Shown: positions 33,264 through 43,079 of the stretch, one piece after another
How positions within the stretch are numbered: the stretch's first letter is position 1
Layout: each line of letters begins with the position of its first letter
Source: Deltaproteobacteria bacterium
Lineage (GTDB): Bacteria; Desulfobacterota; GWC2-55-46
NCBI GenBank assembly: GCA_016219025.1
Contig: JACRCM010000026.1
Span: forward strand, 1-43,594
DNA length: 43,594 nt
Direction of reading: 5' to 3'
The notes under the pieces: generated by a model
Databases searched by the model: none
Seen by the model: only the letters and a program-made list of their open reading frames with translations
Told to the model about the DNA's origin: nothing
Translations under genes and position numbers: made by a program

Positions 33264-35507
33264 ATGTCTAACCCGGATGACAAGAGACTCAACATAGCCT
33301 TCGTCTGGCACATGCACCAGCCCCTGTACAAAGACCCGTTAAACGGCGAATACGTCATGCCCTGGGCGCTCTACCACGGCACCAAGGACTACTATGACAT
33401 GGCCGCCATACTCGATGAATTCCCCTCCATACATCAAACCTTCAACCTTGTGCCGTCCCTCATAGGGCAGCTTCAGGACTACGCATCGGGCAATGCGATA
33501 GACCGTTACAGGACGGTCACGGCGCTGCCTGCCTCGCGCCTTGCCCCGGCGGATAAGGCGTTCATCATACATAACTTCTTTCAGGCGAACTGGGATAACA
33601 TGATAAGGCCGTTTCCGCGTTACATGGAGCTTGCCATGAAGCGCGGTCATGTGAATTCGGATGAAGACGTCCGCGCCGCGGTCCGTTACTTCGACGCCCA
33701 GGACTATCTCGACCTTCAGACGCTCTTCAACCTGTCATGGATCGACCCCGCCATGCGTCAGGCCGACCCTGCCCTGGCCGCGCTCGTTGAAAAAGGGAGG
33801 GGTTACACCGAGGAGGACAAGTCGCTCGTGCTCGGCAAGCAGACGGAGATCGTCGGAAGGATACTCCCCAAGTACAAAGAGATGCAGGAGAGGGGGATTA
33901 TCGAGGTCACCACGACGCCGTATTACCACCCGATAATGCCGCTCCTGTGCGACAGCTTCTCGGCCAGAACGGCCATGCCTGAGGCGGCCATGCCCAAGGA
34001 GCGTTTTGTCCACCCGGAGGACGCCGCCGCTCAGATAAGAAAGGCCGTGGCGCTCTACAAAAAGATATTCGGGGCCGCACCCCGCGGGATGTGGCCGTCG
34101 GAAGGCTCGGTCTCCATGGACGTGATACCGCTTGCGGCCGCCGAAGGCATAACGTGGCTCGCCACCGACGAGGAGATACTCTCCAACACCTTGAAGCGTC
34201 CGATAAGAAGGGATGCTTACGGCAACTGTCAAGACCCGTTTCTCTACAGGCCGTATTCGATTAACGCCGGCGCCGCGTCCGTGGCCCTCATATTCAGGGA
34301 CCATCTGCTCTCGGACCTTATCGGCTTCGACTACGCTAAGATGGATCCTCCGGCGGCGGCGCGGGACATGGTCGAACGGCTCGATTGGATAGCGCGGGCA
34401 ATCCCTGAGCCGCATGAACACCTCGTCAGCATAATCCTCGACGGCGAGAACGCATGGGAGAACTACTGCAACGACGGCAGGGACTTCCTCGCCGCGCTCT
34501 ATGGCGCACTTGAATCCCATGAGCGGCTTCGCTGCGTTACGGTGAGCGAGTTTCTCGGCAAGACGGCGCTGAGAGACAGCCTCCAGTGGCTCTACCCGGG
34601 CTCGTGGATAAGCCACAACTTCAAGATATGGATAGGCCACCATGAGGACAATGCCGCGTGGGATTATATAAACGAAGCGAGAGGCAGGCTCGTGGAATAC
34701 GAGGCCGCGCAAAAGGGGACGGGCGCGGCAGAGGCGCGCAAGGCCATAGACGACGCATGGGAGGAGGTCTACGCCGCCGAGGGAAGCGATTGGTTCTGGT
34801 GGTATGGCGACGAGCACTCGTCCCTTTCCGACGAGCACTTCGACGCGCTCTTCAGAAACCACATCAAGAAGATATACTCGCTCATGGGACAGGAGCCTCC
34901 CGGGCACCTCGACGTGCCGATAATCTCCGAGGCCAGGGGCACGAGGCCGGCGGTGGAGCCGTCCGCATACCTGCACCCTAAGATAGACGGCGAGGTGACC
35001 AACTACTTCGAGTGGCTCGCCGCCGGGAGGTTCGAGCAGAAGAGTTACGGCAGTTCCATGCACAGGGAGATGCAATCCGGCGGCATCCTCTCGGCGGTCT
35101 TATACGGGTTTTCCACGGACGCGCTCTATATGAGGTTCGATTACGCCAAGGACGTAAAGGACGCCGAGAAGTCGTGGACGTTCTCCATAAACTTCATAGC
35201 GCCCAAGGCCGTCAAGATAAACGGCGAGGTGGCCATCGGCGCGTCAAGGGCCGAACTGCTCGAAAAAGACCCGGCGAGCGGAAGATGGACTCCGGCCCCG
35301 GACGGCGCGGACATCCAGATTGCCTCAGGCACGGTAGTGGAACTGCGCGCGGGGTGCGCCTCGTTGAACGTTCAGCCCGGCGCGGAGATGAGGCTTTTTA
35401 TAAACATAGAGGCGAAGGGCAGGGGGCCTGAGAGATGGCCGCTCAAGGGGTGCCTCTGCGTCAACGCGCCCGCCGCGGGCTTCGAGGAAGAAAACTGGTC
35501 GGTGTGA
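33264..35507 (+). CDS. Glycoside hydrolase family 57 protein
   Basis: LNIAFVWHMHQPLYKD, FNLVPSLIGQL, GMWPSEGSVSMDVIPLAAAEGITWLATDEEIL, IILDGENAWENY. Confidence 0.92.
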   Translation: MSNPDDKRLNIAFVWHMHQPLYKDPLNGEYVMPWALYHGTKDYYDMAAILDEFPSIHQTFNLVPSLIGQLQDYASGNAIDRYRTVTALPASRLAPADKAFIIHNFFQANWDNMIRPFPRYMELAMKRGHVNSDEDVRAAVRYFDAQDYLDLQTLFNLSWIDPAMRQADPALAALVEKGRGYTEEDKSLVLGKQTEIVGRILPKYKEMQERGIIEVTTTPYYHPIMPLLCDSFSARTAMPEAAMPKERFVHPEDAAAQIRKAVALYKKIFGAAPRGMWPSEGSVSMDVIPLAAAEGITWLATDEEILSNTLKRPIRRDAYGNCQDPFLYRPYSINAGAASVALIFRDHLLSDLIGFDYAKMDPPAAARDMVERLDWIARAIPEPHEHLVSIILDGENAWENYCNDGRDFLAALYGALESHERLRCVTVSEFLGKTALRDSLQWLYPGSWISHNFKIWIGHHEDNAAWDYINEARGRLVEYEAAQKGTGAAEARKAIDDAWEEVYAAEGSDWFWWYGDEHSSLSDEHFDALFRNHIKKIYSLMGQEPPGHLDVPIISEARGTRPAVEPSAYLHPKIDGEVTNYFEWLAAGRFEQKSYGSSMHREMQSGGILSAVLYGFSTDALYMRFDYAKDVKDAEKSWTFSINFIAPKAVKINGEVAIGASRAELLEKDPASGRWTPAPDGADIQIASGTVVELRAGCASLNVQPGAEMRLFINIEAKGRGPERWPLKGCLCVNAPAAGFEEENWSV

Positions 35508-35509
35508 AA

Positions 35510-38116
35510 ATGGACATGCCCGAAATAAAAAACCTGACCCCGGCCATGAGGCAGTATCTTGAGGTCAAGGCGGCGCACCCGGACTGCATCGTCCTTTTCA
35601 GGATGGGTGACTTCTACGAGATGTTCTTTGACGACGCGCGCCTTGCCTCCCGCGTCCTCGGCATCGCCCTGACCTCGCGCGACAGGGAGCGCGAGATACC
35701 CATGTGCGGCGTGCCATTTCATTCCGCGGCCTCCTACCTCGCAAGGCTTGTAAAAGAAGGGCATAAGGCCGCCATCTGCGAGCAGATAACCGACCCCAAG
35801 GACTCGAAGGGGCTAATCGAGCGCGCGGTTACGAGGGTGATAACCCCGGGCACCGTCCTTGAAGACGAGCTCCTCGACGCGAAGACCAACAATTACATAG
35901 CCGCCGTGGTCATCGGACGCAAGAGGAGCGGCCTCGCGTATATGGACGTCTCGACCGGCGAGTTCAGGGTAACGGAGACCGGGACGGAGTCCGGGGCCTC
36001 GGACGAGCTGCTGCGGATAATGCCGCTGGAACTCTTGATACCCGATGCGCCGTCCGTCCCGCTAAACCTCGCCGATGCGCCCGTCAGGAAGATAACCCTG
36101 CGCGCCGCGGCTGAATTCGATTACCGGCGCTCGCATGAGCGGCTCTTGAAACAGTACGGGGCCGCGTCCCTCGACGGCTTCGGTCTCGGGGAGATGAACG
36201 AGGCCGTGGCCGCCGCGGGCGCGCTCCTAAATTACGTCAGGGAGACGCAAAGGTCGCAGGCCGTTCACCTCAAGCCGCCCTCTCCCTATCTTGCGGACGA
36301 TTGCCTCGTCATGGACCATTCGACCCGCCGGAACCTCGAACTTGCCGAGAACGTCCGAGCCGGCGGACGCGAGGGCACGCTCCTTGACGTTATCGACCTT
36401 ACAAAGACCGCGATGGGCGGCAGGAGGCTGCGCTCGTGGCTCCTCGCGCCGCTCAGGGACAGGCTGCATATCATCGAACGCCATGAGGCCGTGGAAGAGT
36501 TGATGGAAAGGCGGGCCGGGCGCGAACGGATTCACGCGCTTTTGAACGGCGTATCCGATATTGAAAGGCTCGCCGCCCGCGTTGCGATGCGCCGCGCCGC
36601 GCCGCGCGATCTGGTCTCTCTCAAGACCTCCCTGTCGGCATTGTCGGAGTTGAAAGAACTCCTCGCCGGGATGGACGCGAAGATGCTTAACGAGGCCGCG
36701 CTCATCGACGACTGCGCAGACGCCGCCAGCTTCATAGGGCGCTCTATCTCAGACGCCCCGCCGATGTCGGCAAGGGACGGCGGCGTGATAAGACCGGGGT
36801 TTTCCGCCGCGCTCGATGAGCTGCGCGGCATATCTGCCGGCGGCAAGGAGAGCATAGCGCGGATAGAGGCCGAGGAACGCGCCGCCACGGGCGTAAACTC
36901 CCTGAAGGTCGGATACAACAGGGTCTTCGGTTATTACATCGAAGTGACGCGGGCGAACTCAGGCGCGGTGCCGCCTCATTACATGAGGAAGCAGACGCTC
37001 GTCAACGCGGAGCGTTTCATCACGCCAGGGCTAAAGGAATGGGAGGAAAAGGTCGTCTCATCCGAGGAACGCGGCCTTGCGCTTGAAGCTGAACTTTACG
37101 CGGCCGTGCTTGACGAGCTTTCCGGACACGTTCAGAAGATGCAGACCGCGGCGTCGCAAGTCGCGGCCATCGACTGTCTTGCCTCGCTCGCCCTCCGCGC
37201 CGAGGAGCGCGGCTGGCGAAGACCCGTCATGGACGAAGGCGGCGCGATAGCCATAGAGGGCGGAAGACACCCTGTGGTCGAGGCCGCATCGGACGCGGGC
37301 TTCGTGGCCAACGACCTTCGCCTCGGCGCGGAGGAAGACCAGATAATAATACTTACCGGCCCGAACATGGCGGGCAAATCGACGTATCTCAGACAATGCG
37401 CGCTTATCGTGATAATGGCGCAGATGGGGTCGTTCGTCCCGGCCGACAAGGCGGCGATAGGGATAGTGGACAGGGTATTCACCAGGGTGGGAGCCTCGGA
37501 CGACCTTGCCAGAGGACAGTCGACCTTCATGGTCGAGATGAGCGAGACCGCCAACATCCTCAACAACGCCACGCCGAGGAGCCTCGTCATACTCGACGAG
37601 ATAGGCAGGGGCACGTCCACCTTCGACGGCCTCTCCATTGCATGGGCGGTCGTTGAATACCTGCATGGGAGAAAAGAGGCCGGGGCCAAGACGATATTCG
37701 CCACGCACTACCACGAGCTTACTGAGCTTTCCTTGACTTTAGCAAGGGTCAAAAACTATAATATGTCTGTAAAGGAGTGGGAAGGGAAGATAATCTTTCT
37801 CCGCAAGGTCGTACCCGGCGGCGCGTCGAGGAGCTATGGCATAGCAGTGGCAAAGCTCGCCGGAATCCCGGAAGAGGTAGTGGCGCGCTCGCGTGAGATA
37901 TTGAAGAACCTCGAGGCGGGCGAACTCGTCCCGTCCGGGATGCCGAGGCTCGCGGCGCATACAAGGGAAGACGGCGCGGACGAGCCGCGTCAGTTGAGCC
38001 TGCTTGGAGAAAGAGACAGGCTCCGCGACGCGCTCGCGGCCGTGGACATGGACGACACGACGCCCCTCGAGGCGTTGACCCTGCTGACGAAACTCAAAGA
38101 GATGGCTCAGGATTGA
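35510..38116 (+). CDS. mutS: DNA mismatch repair protein MutS
   Basis: VLFRMGDFYEMFFDDA, ILTGPNMAGKSTYLRQ, LVILDEIGRGTSTFDGLSIAWA, ATHYHELTEL. Confidence 0.96.
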   Translation: MDMPEIKNLTPAMRQYLEVKAAHPDCIVLFRMGDFYEMFFDDARLASRVLGIALTSRDREREIPMCGVPFHSAASYLARLVKEGHKAAICEQITDPKDSKGLIERAVTRVITPGTVLEDELLDAKTNNYIAAVVIGRKRSGLAYMDVSTGEFRVTETGTESGASDELLRIMPLELLIPDAPSVPLNLADAPVRKITLRAAAEFDYRRSHERLLKQYGAASLDGFGLGEMNEAVAAAGALLNYVRETQRSQAVHLKPPSPYLADDCLVMDHSTRRNLELAENVRAGGREGTLLDVIDLTKTAMGGRRLRSWLLAPLRDRLHIIERHEAVEELMERRAGRERIHALLNGVSDIERLAARVAMRRAAPRDLVSLKTSLSALSELKELLAGMDAKMLNEAALIDDCADAASFIGRSISDAPPMSARDGGVIRPGFSAALDELRGISAGGKESIARIEAEERAATGVNSLKVGYNRVFGYYIEVTRANSGAVPPHYMRKQTLVNAERFITPGLKEWEEKVVSSEERGLALEAELYAAVLDELSGHVQKMQTAASQVAAIDCLASLALRAEERGWRRPVMDEGGAIAIEGGRHPVVEAASDAGFVANDLRLGAEEDQIIILTGPNMAGKSTYLRQCALIVIMAQMGSFVPADKAAIGIVDRVFTRVGASDDLARGQSTFMVEMSETANILNNATPRSLVILDEIGRGTSTFDGLSIAWAVVEYLHGRKEAGAKTIFATHYHELTELSLTLARVKNYNMSVKEWEGKIIFLRKVVPGGASRSYGIAVAKLAGIPEEVVARSREILKNLEAGELVPSGMPRLAAHTREDGADEPRQLSLLGERDRLRDALAAVDMDDTTPLEALTLLTKLKEMAQD

Positions 38117-38117
38117 C

Positions 38118-39368
38118 TTGTCCAATACCCGCGACATAAGAGCAGTATGGACGAAGGCCATCGCCGCGCTTTGCCTGACGCTATTTCTCCTCGCGTCCGC
38201 ATCCTCTGCCGGCCTTTGCGCCGCGTCCCCGCCGAAGGTGGCGGTGGAGGAGATAAGGCATTGGTCGAACCCCAACTATACCCGCATAGTCATCACCCTC
38301 GGAAGGAAGACGAAGTTCTCGCACAGGCTCCTCAAGCAAGACCCGTCGATAAACGTAGGCTGGAGACGCCTCTACGTCGACATAGAAGGCGCGGCGCTCG
38401 GTGCAAAACTGCCCAAGACCATACCGATAAACGACGGGTTGCTCAAGGCCGCAAGGGCAGGGCAGTTCGACAAGGACACGGTGAGGGTCGTCCTCGACAT
38501 CGAGTCGATAGAGGATTTTAAGATATTCCCGCTCGAAGAACCATACAGGATCGTCATCGACGTGACCGGGGTTCATGGCGCGCTTCCGAAGGAAGCCGCC
38601 AAACCCGCTTTGCCCAAGGCGGACGCGGTCCAGCCGCCGGTCCCGCCCGTGGCGGCAGACCCCACGCTCTCGCAGCAACTCGGCCTAAAGGTCAGGAAGA
38701 TCGTAATCGACCCGGGCCACGGCGGAAAAGACCCCGGCGCCGTAGGCAAGGGCGGCTTGCAGGAGAAGGACGTAACCCTCAAACTCGCCAGGATGCTCAG
38801 GGAGAAGCTCAAGAAGACCGCGTTCGGCGGGACGGTCATAATGACGAGGGAGACGGACGTATTCATACCGCTTGAGGAACGCACGGCCATCGCCAACAGC
38901 AAGGAGGCCGACATATTCATCTCCATACACATCAACTCAAGCCCCAAGAGGACCGCATCCGGCGTCGAGACCTACATCCTCAACGTCTCGCGCGACGCCA
39001 AGGCCAGGAGACTCGCCGCAAGGGAGAACGCCACCTCCACGCGATCCGTAAGCGACCTCGAGTTCATACTGAACGACCTCATAAAGACCGCCAAGACCAA
39101 CGACTCGTCGAGGCTGGCCTCGTCCGTAAACACAAGGCTCGCCGCCAAGCTCCGCGAGAATTACGGCGGGATAAAGAGCAACGGGGTAAAGGGTGCGCCG
39201 TTCTACGTGCTCGTCGGCACCAAGATGCCCAGCATCCTCGTCGAGGCCTCCTTCATCAGCAATCCCGAAGAAGAGAAGCGGCTGCGCGAGGACAAATACC
39301 TACAGTCGATAGTGGACGGCATATACTCCGGGCTCGCCGAGTTTCTCTCAGGCGGCTCATCCGTTTAA
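38118..39368 (+). CDS. N-acetylmuramoyl-L-alanine amidase with AMIN domain (AmiC-like), TTG start
   Basis: AMIN 'YTRIVITLGRKTKF...'; Amidase_3 'KIVIDPGHGGKDPGAVG', 'IFISIHINSSP', 'PSILVEASFISNPEEE'. Confidence 0.92.
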   Translation: MSNTRDIRAVWTKAIAALCLTLFLLASASSAGLCAASPPKVAVEEIRHWSNPNYTRIVITLGRKTKFSHRLLKQDPSINVGWRRLYVDIEGAALGAKLPKTIPINDGLLKAARAGQFDKDTVRVVLDIESIEDFKIFPLEEPYRIVIDVTGVHGALPKEAAKPALPKADAVQPPVPPVAADPTLSQQLGLKVRKIVIDPGHGGKDPGAVGKGGLQEKDVTLKLARMLREKLKKTAFGGTVIMTRETDVFIPLEERTAIANSKEADIFISIHINSSPKRTASGVETYILNVSRDAKARRLAARENATSTRSVSDLEFILNDLIKTAKTNDSSRLASSVNTRLAAKLRENYGGIKSNGVKGAPFYVLVGTKMPSILVEASFISNPEEEKRLREDKYLQSIVDGIYSGLAEFLSGGSSV

Positions 39369-39372
39369 AAAA

Positions 39373-42039
39373 ATGCCATATAACGCCCAACTCGCGCAAT
39401 CCCTCAAGTCCGCGCCATCGGTCAAGGACTTCGTCAGGGCCTACCTCTCGGAGGGAGAGGCGCAGTTGCGTTCGCGCCACCTTGCCGAAAAAAAAGGGGC
39501 GCAGATATGCGCCTCCTACGCCGCGCTCATCGATGAGCTTTTAAAGGCGCTCTTTGCGGCGAAGGGCGCGGACGCCGGGTGCGCCCTCGCCGGGTGCGCC
39601 CTCGCCGGGTGCGCCCTCGTCGCGTTGGGCGGCTACGGCCGGTCGGAGCTTAACATAAAGAGCGACGTGGACCTCATGCTCCTCTACGGCAGGAAGATAA
39701 CGCCGGAGATGGAGAGGCTCACGCAGGAGATGCTCTACGTCCTGTGGGACACGGGACTCGACGTGGGCTTCAGCATACGCTCGCTGGAGGAATCCCTCGC
39801 GCTCGCCAAGGAAGACCTCAAGACCCGCACCGCGCTTCTGGACGCGCGGTTCCTGTCCGGCGACGCGGCGCTCTACGACGCGCTCGTCAAGAAGACGGCC
39901 TCAAGGCTTTTTGAAGGAAGGGCGGCCTCGCGGTTCATCGACGCCAAGATAGAAGAGACGAGGGAGAGGCACGTGAGGTTCGGCGGCTCGGTCTACATAC
40001 TCGAACCCAACATAAAGGAAGGGGAGGGGGGGCTGAGGGATTTTCATACCGCCGTCTGGATAGTGAAGGCGCGGCACGGGCAAAGGGGCATAGAGACCGC
40101 CCTTGAGGACGGCATCGTTACCAGGGGAGAATGGGCTGAACTCACCGCGTCGGTGGATTTTCTCCTCTGGGTCAGGAACGAGCTCCACTTCGCGGTGAAA
40201 CGCAAGACCGACCAGATGACCTTCGACCATCAGGAGAGGATCGCCGGGGTGCTAGGGCACGCCAGCACCGAACGGATGCTCGCGGTCGAGGCCTTCATGC
40301 AGCGGTATTACCGCCACGCCTCGGCGGTGAACGGGCTGTCCGGCCTCATGCAGTCGAGATGCCTGCACAAGAACGCAGGGAAGGGACTCTTCTGGCCCAG
40401 GAAGAAGGTGCGGATAGACAGATGCTACGCCGTCGTGGACAACATGCTTACGGTGCGCGATAAGGACGCCTTCGCTTTGAGCGAGGACGCGGCCATAAAC
40501 GCATTCGTCTACTCGCAGGCGTTCGGCGTGGAGTTGAATCAGGAGACGCGCGACCTCGTGCTCCGCTATCCCGTTGACGGGGGAACCTCATGGCGGAGTT
40601 CTCCGGTGATTTCGGCGGCCTTTTTGAAGATACTCAAGGGCGCGAACGTCTACAAGACACTCTCCGAGATGCACAGGCTCAAGTTTCTTGAGCGCTACAT
40701 CCCGGAGTTCGGCGAGATAACGTGCAGGGTGCAGCACGACCTCTACCACGTCTATACGGTTGACGCGCACACGCTCTTCGCGGTGCGGGAACTGGAACGC
40801 CTCCGGGGCGAATACAAGGCGAATTTTTCGCTCCTCTCCACGCTCTTCGGCGAGACGCCCAACCCCGAAGTACTGACGCTCGCCGTGCTCCTGCACGACA
40901 TAGGCAAGGCCGCGGGCAAGGGACACGCCGAGCACGGCGCCGAGATCGCGCGCGGGATATGCAAAAGACTCAATCTCCCTGAGGACAGCGCGAGTCTTGT
41001 AAGGTTTCTCGTAAGGAACCACCTCTGCCTCGCCGACACCGCGCAATACCGCGACATTCACGACGAAAAGCTGGTCATAGAGTTCGCCAAAAAGGTCGGC
41101 GACATCGAACGGCTCAACCTCCTCTACCTGCTTACGTTCGCCGACGTGCGCGCGGTAGGCCCGGACGTATGGAGCCAATGGAAAGGGGCGCTCTTCCAGG
41201 AACTCTACTTCAAGGCGCTGACGGTGATAGAGAGGGGCACCTTCGAGGCCGAGGACGTGGAGGCGCGCCTGAGGGCGATACGCGACAAGGTGCTGGCCCT
41301 CATCAAGCAGGACGGGACGGGCGCTGGGGCTGTGGAGGAATACTTCGGGCTCCTTCCGCAGAGATATTTCCTCACGACCTCGCCGGACTTCGTAGCAGAT
41401 CATATAAGGATACTGCGCGGCCTCGGCACGCGGCCATACGTGTTCACGACGCGCCAGGACAGGGGGAGGGAATACACCGAGTTCGTCGTATGCACGCACG
41501 ACACGCACGGCCTCTTCTCGATGATAACCGGCGTCATGTCCGCCAACGCGGTAAACATACTCGGCGCGCAGATAAACACCCTGAAAAACGGACTCGTCCT
41601 CGACGTGCTTCAGGTCACGTCGCACATCGGTGAGCTTATCGTTGACGAGGCCAAACTCAAAAAGATCGAACGCGACCTCGCCGACGTGCTTACCGGCAAG
41701 GTAAAGGTCGCCTCTCTCGCCGGCAGGCGCAAGGCGTCGATACTGGACAGGAAGGCGAAGCCGAGGGTAGCCACGAGGGTGGAGACGGACAACGAGGTAT
41801 CCGACGCATACACGGTGCTGGACATCCACGCCCAGAACCGGATCGGCCTCCTCTACGACATTACGAGCGCGATAACGCGGCTCGGCCTCTACATCCACGT
41901 CTCGAAGATAGCGACCAAGGGCGACGAGGCGGCGGACATATTCTACGTCAAGGACATCTTCGGGCAGAAGGTATACTATACGGAAAGGCTCCGCGAGATA
42001 AGCAGCTCCATCACGAAGGCGATTGACGAAAAGGCGTAG
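39373..42039 (+). CDS. glnD: [Protein-PII] uridylyltransferase/uridylyl-removing enzyme GlnD
   Basis: GGYGRSELNIKSDVDLMLLY nucleotidyltransferase motif, HD motif LLHDIGKAAGKGHAEHG, two C-terminal ACT domains. Confidence 0.94.
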   Translation: MPYNAQLAQSLKSAPSVKDFVRAYLSEGEAQLRSRHLAEKKGAQICASYAALIDELLKALFAAKGADAGCALAGCALAGCALVALGGYGRSELNIKSDVDLMLLYGRKITPEMERLTQEMLYVLWDTGLDVGFSIRSLEESLALAKEDLKTRTALLDARFLSGDAALYDALVKKTASRLFEGRAASRFIDAKIEETRERHVRFGGSVYILEPNIKEGEGGLRDFHTAVWIVKARHGQRGIETALEDGIVTRGEWAELTASVDFLLWVRNELHFAVKRKTDQMTFDHQERIAGVLGHASTERMLAVEAFMQRYYRHASAVNGLSGLMQSRCLHKNAGKGLFWPRKKVRIDRCYAVVDNMLTVRDKDAFALSEDAAINAFVYSQAFGVELNQETRDLVLRYPVDGGTSWRSSPVISAAFLKILKGANVYKTLSEMHRLKFLERYIPEFGEITCRVQHDLYHVYTVDAHTLFAVRELERLRGEYKANFSLLSTLFGETPNPEVLTLAVLLHDIGKAAGKGHAEHGAEIARGICKRLNLPEDSASLVRFLVRNHLCLADTAQYRDIHDEKLVIEFAKKVGDIERLNLLYLLTFADVRAVGPDVWSQWKGALFQELYFKALTVIERGTFEAEDVEARLRAIRDKVLALIKQDGTGAGAVEEYFGLLPQRYFLTTSPDFVADHIRILRGLGTRPYVFTTRQDRGREYTEFVVCTHDTHGLFSMITGVMSANAVNILGAQINTLKNGLVLDVLQVTSHIGELIVDEAKLKKIERDLADVLTGKVKVASLAGRRKASILDRKAKPRVATRVETDNEVSDAYTVLDIHAQNRIGLLYDITSAITRLGLYIHVSKIATKGDEAADIFYVKDIFGQKVYYTERLREISSSITKAIDEKA
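39574..39618 (+). repeat. 15-bp x 3 in-frame tandem repeat in glnD (gccgggtgcgccctc)
   Basis: Three exact units, encoding AGCAL-AGCAL-AGCAL. Confidence 0.95.
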
Positions 42040-42078
42040 CAAAACCGCGCATCAGCGCCTTTACTTGCGGACACTTAT

Positions 42079-42975
42079 ATGAAAGACGACGCCTCGCTTG
42101 TAAGCGCCTTCCTCGACCACGTCATCGTGGAAAAGGGCCTATCTCTCAACACGCGCCTCTCCTATGAGCGCGACCTTGCGAGGTTTTTGCGTTACATGGA
42201 CGGTGCGGGCGCCGGCGTAACCGGCGCGTCGCCGGACGACATACGCGGGTATCTCAAACGACTGCATGACGACGGACTCTCGGTGCGGTCTTACACGAGG
42301 GCGCTCGTCGCCGTGCGCGGATTTTATAAATTTCTCATCAAGCGTAAATACGTAGACAGCTCGCCTTGCGCCGTTATAGACATGCCGCGCATGCAAAAGA
42401 GGCTCCCGGAATTCCTTTCCATATCCGACGTTGACAGGCTTCTCGACGCGCCAAAGAGCGATACGCCCATGGGACTGCGCGACAAGGCGATGATAGAGGT
42501 GCTCTATGCCACGGGGTTGCGCGTCTCAGAGCTGGTCGGCCTGAAACTGAACGACCTCAATATGCAGGCGGGTTATGTGACGACCGTCGGAAAAGGCTCC
42601 AAGGAGCGGCTGGTTCCGGTTGGAGACTCGGCAATCGTCTGGCTCAAACGCTACATGGAGACCTCAAGGCCGCTGCTTCTGCGCGGCAGGACAAGCGCAG
42701 TTCTCTTTTTGTCTAACCGCGCAAACCGCATGTCGAGGCAGAACTTCTGGGTCATCATAAAAAGATACGCCCTGATCGCAGGGATAGATAGGGCAAGGAT
42801 AAAGCCGCACACGCTCCGCCATTCCTTCGCCACGCACCTCCTTGAAGGCGGCGCGGACCTGAGAATGGTTCAAGCCATGCTCGGCCATGCGGACATATCC
42901 TCAACCCAGATATATACCCACGTCACCACCGAAAGGCTGAAAAAACTCCACAAGAAGGCGCATCCGAGAGGGTGA
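42079..42975 (+). CDS. xerD: Tyrosine recombinase XerD
   Basis: TGLRVSELVGLKLNDL, KGSKERLVPV, HTLRHSFATHLLEGGADLRMVQAMLGHADISSTQIYTHV. Confidence 0.92.
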   Translation: MKDDASLVSAFLDHVIVEKGLSLNTRLSYERDLARFLRYMDGAGAGVTGASPDDIRGYLKRLHDDGLSVRSYTRALVAVRGFYKFLIKRKYVDSSPCAVIDMPRMQKRLPEFLSISDVDRLLDAPKSDTPMGLRDKAMIEVLYATGLRVSELVGLKLNDLNMQAGYVTTVGKGSKERLVPVGDSAIVWLKRYMETSRPLLLRGRTSAVLFLSNRANRMSRQNFWVIIKRYALIAGIDRARIKPHTLRHSFATHLLEGGADLRMVQAMLGHADISSTQIYTHVTTERLKKLHKKAHPRG

Positions 42976-43079
42976 ACGGATCGAGCGTAGCGAGAACTAC
43001 AACCCGGTACCCCAAAGGGCAGGGCACTAACCTTGAAATCATGCCAAATCGCCCCTCCGATACTATTTGACATAATATC

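Noticed and set aside
40588-42042. 484-aa minus-strand ORF, and similar long antisense ORFs (33735-35075, 5783-6919, 4278-5036)
   Set aside because: They lie wholly or almost wholly opposite well-supported genes (glnD, GH57, pilB, aclA), have low-complexity Arg/Val/Leu/Glu-rich composition and no recognisable motif. They are shadow ORFs from GC-rich codon bias.
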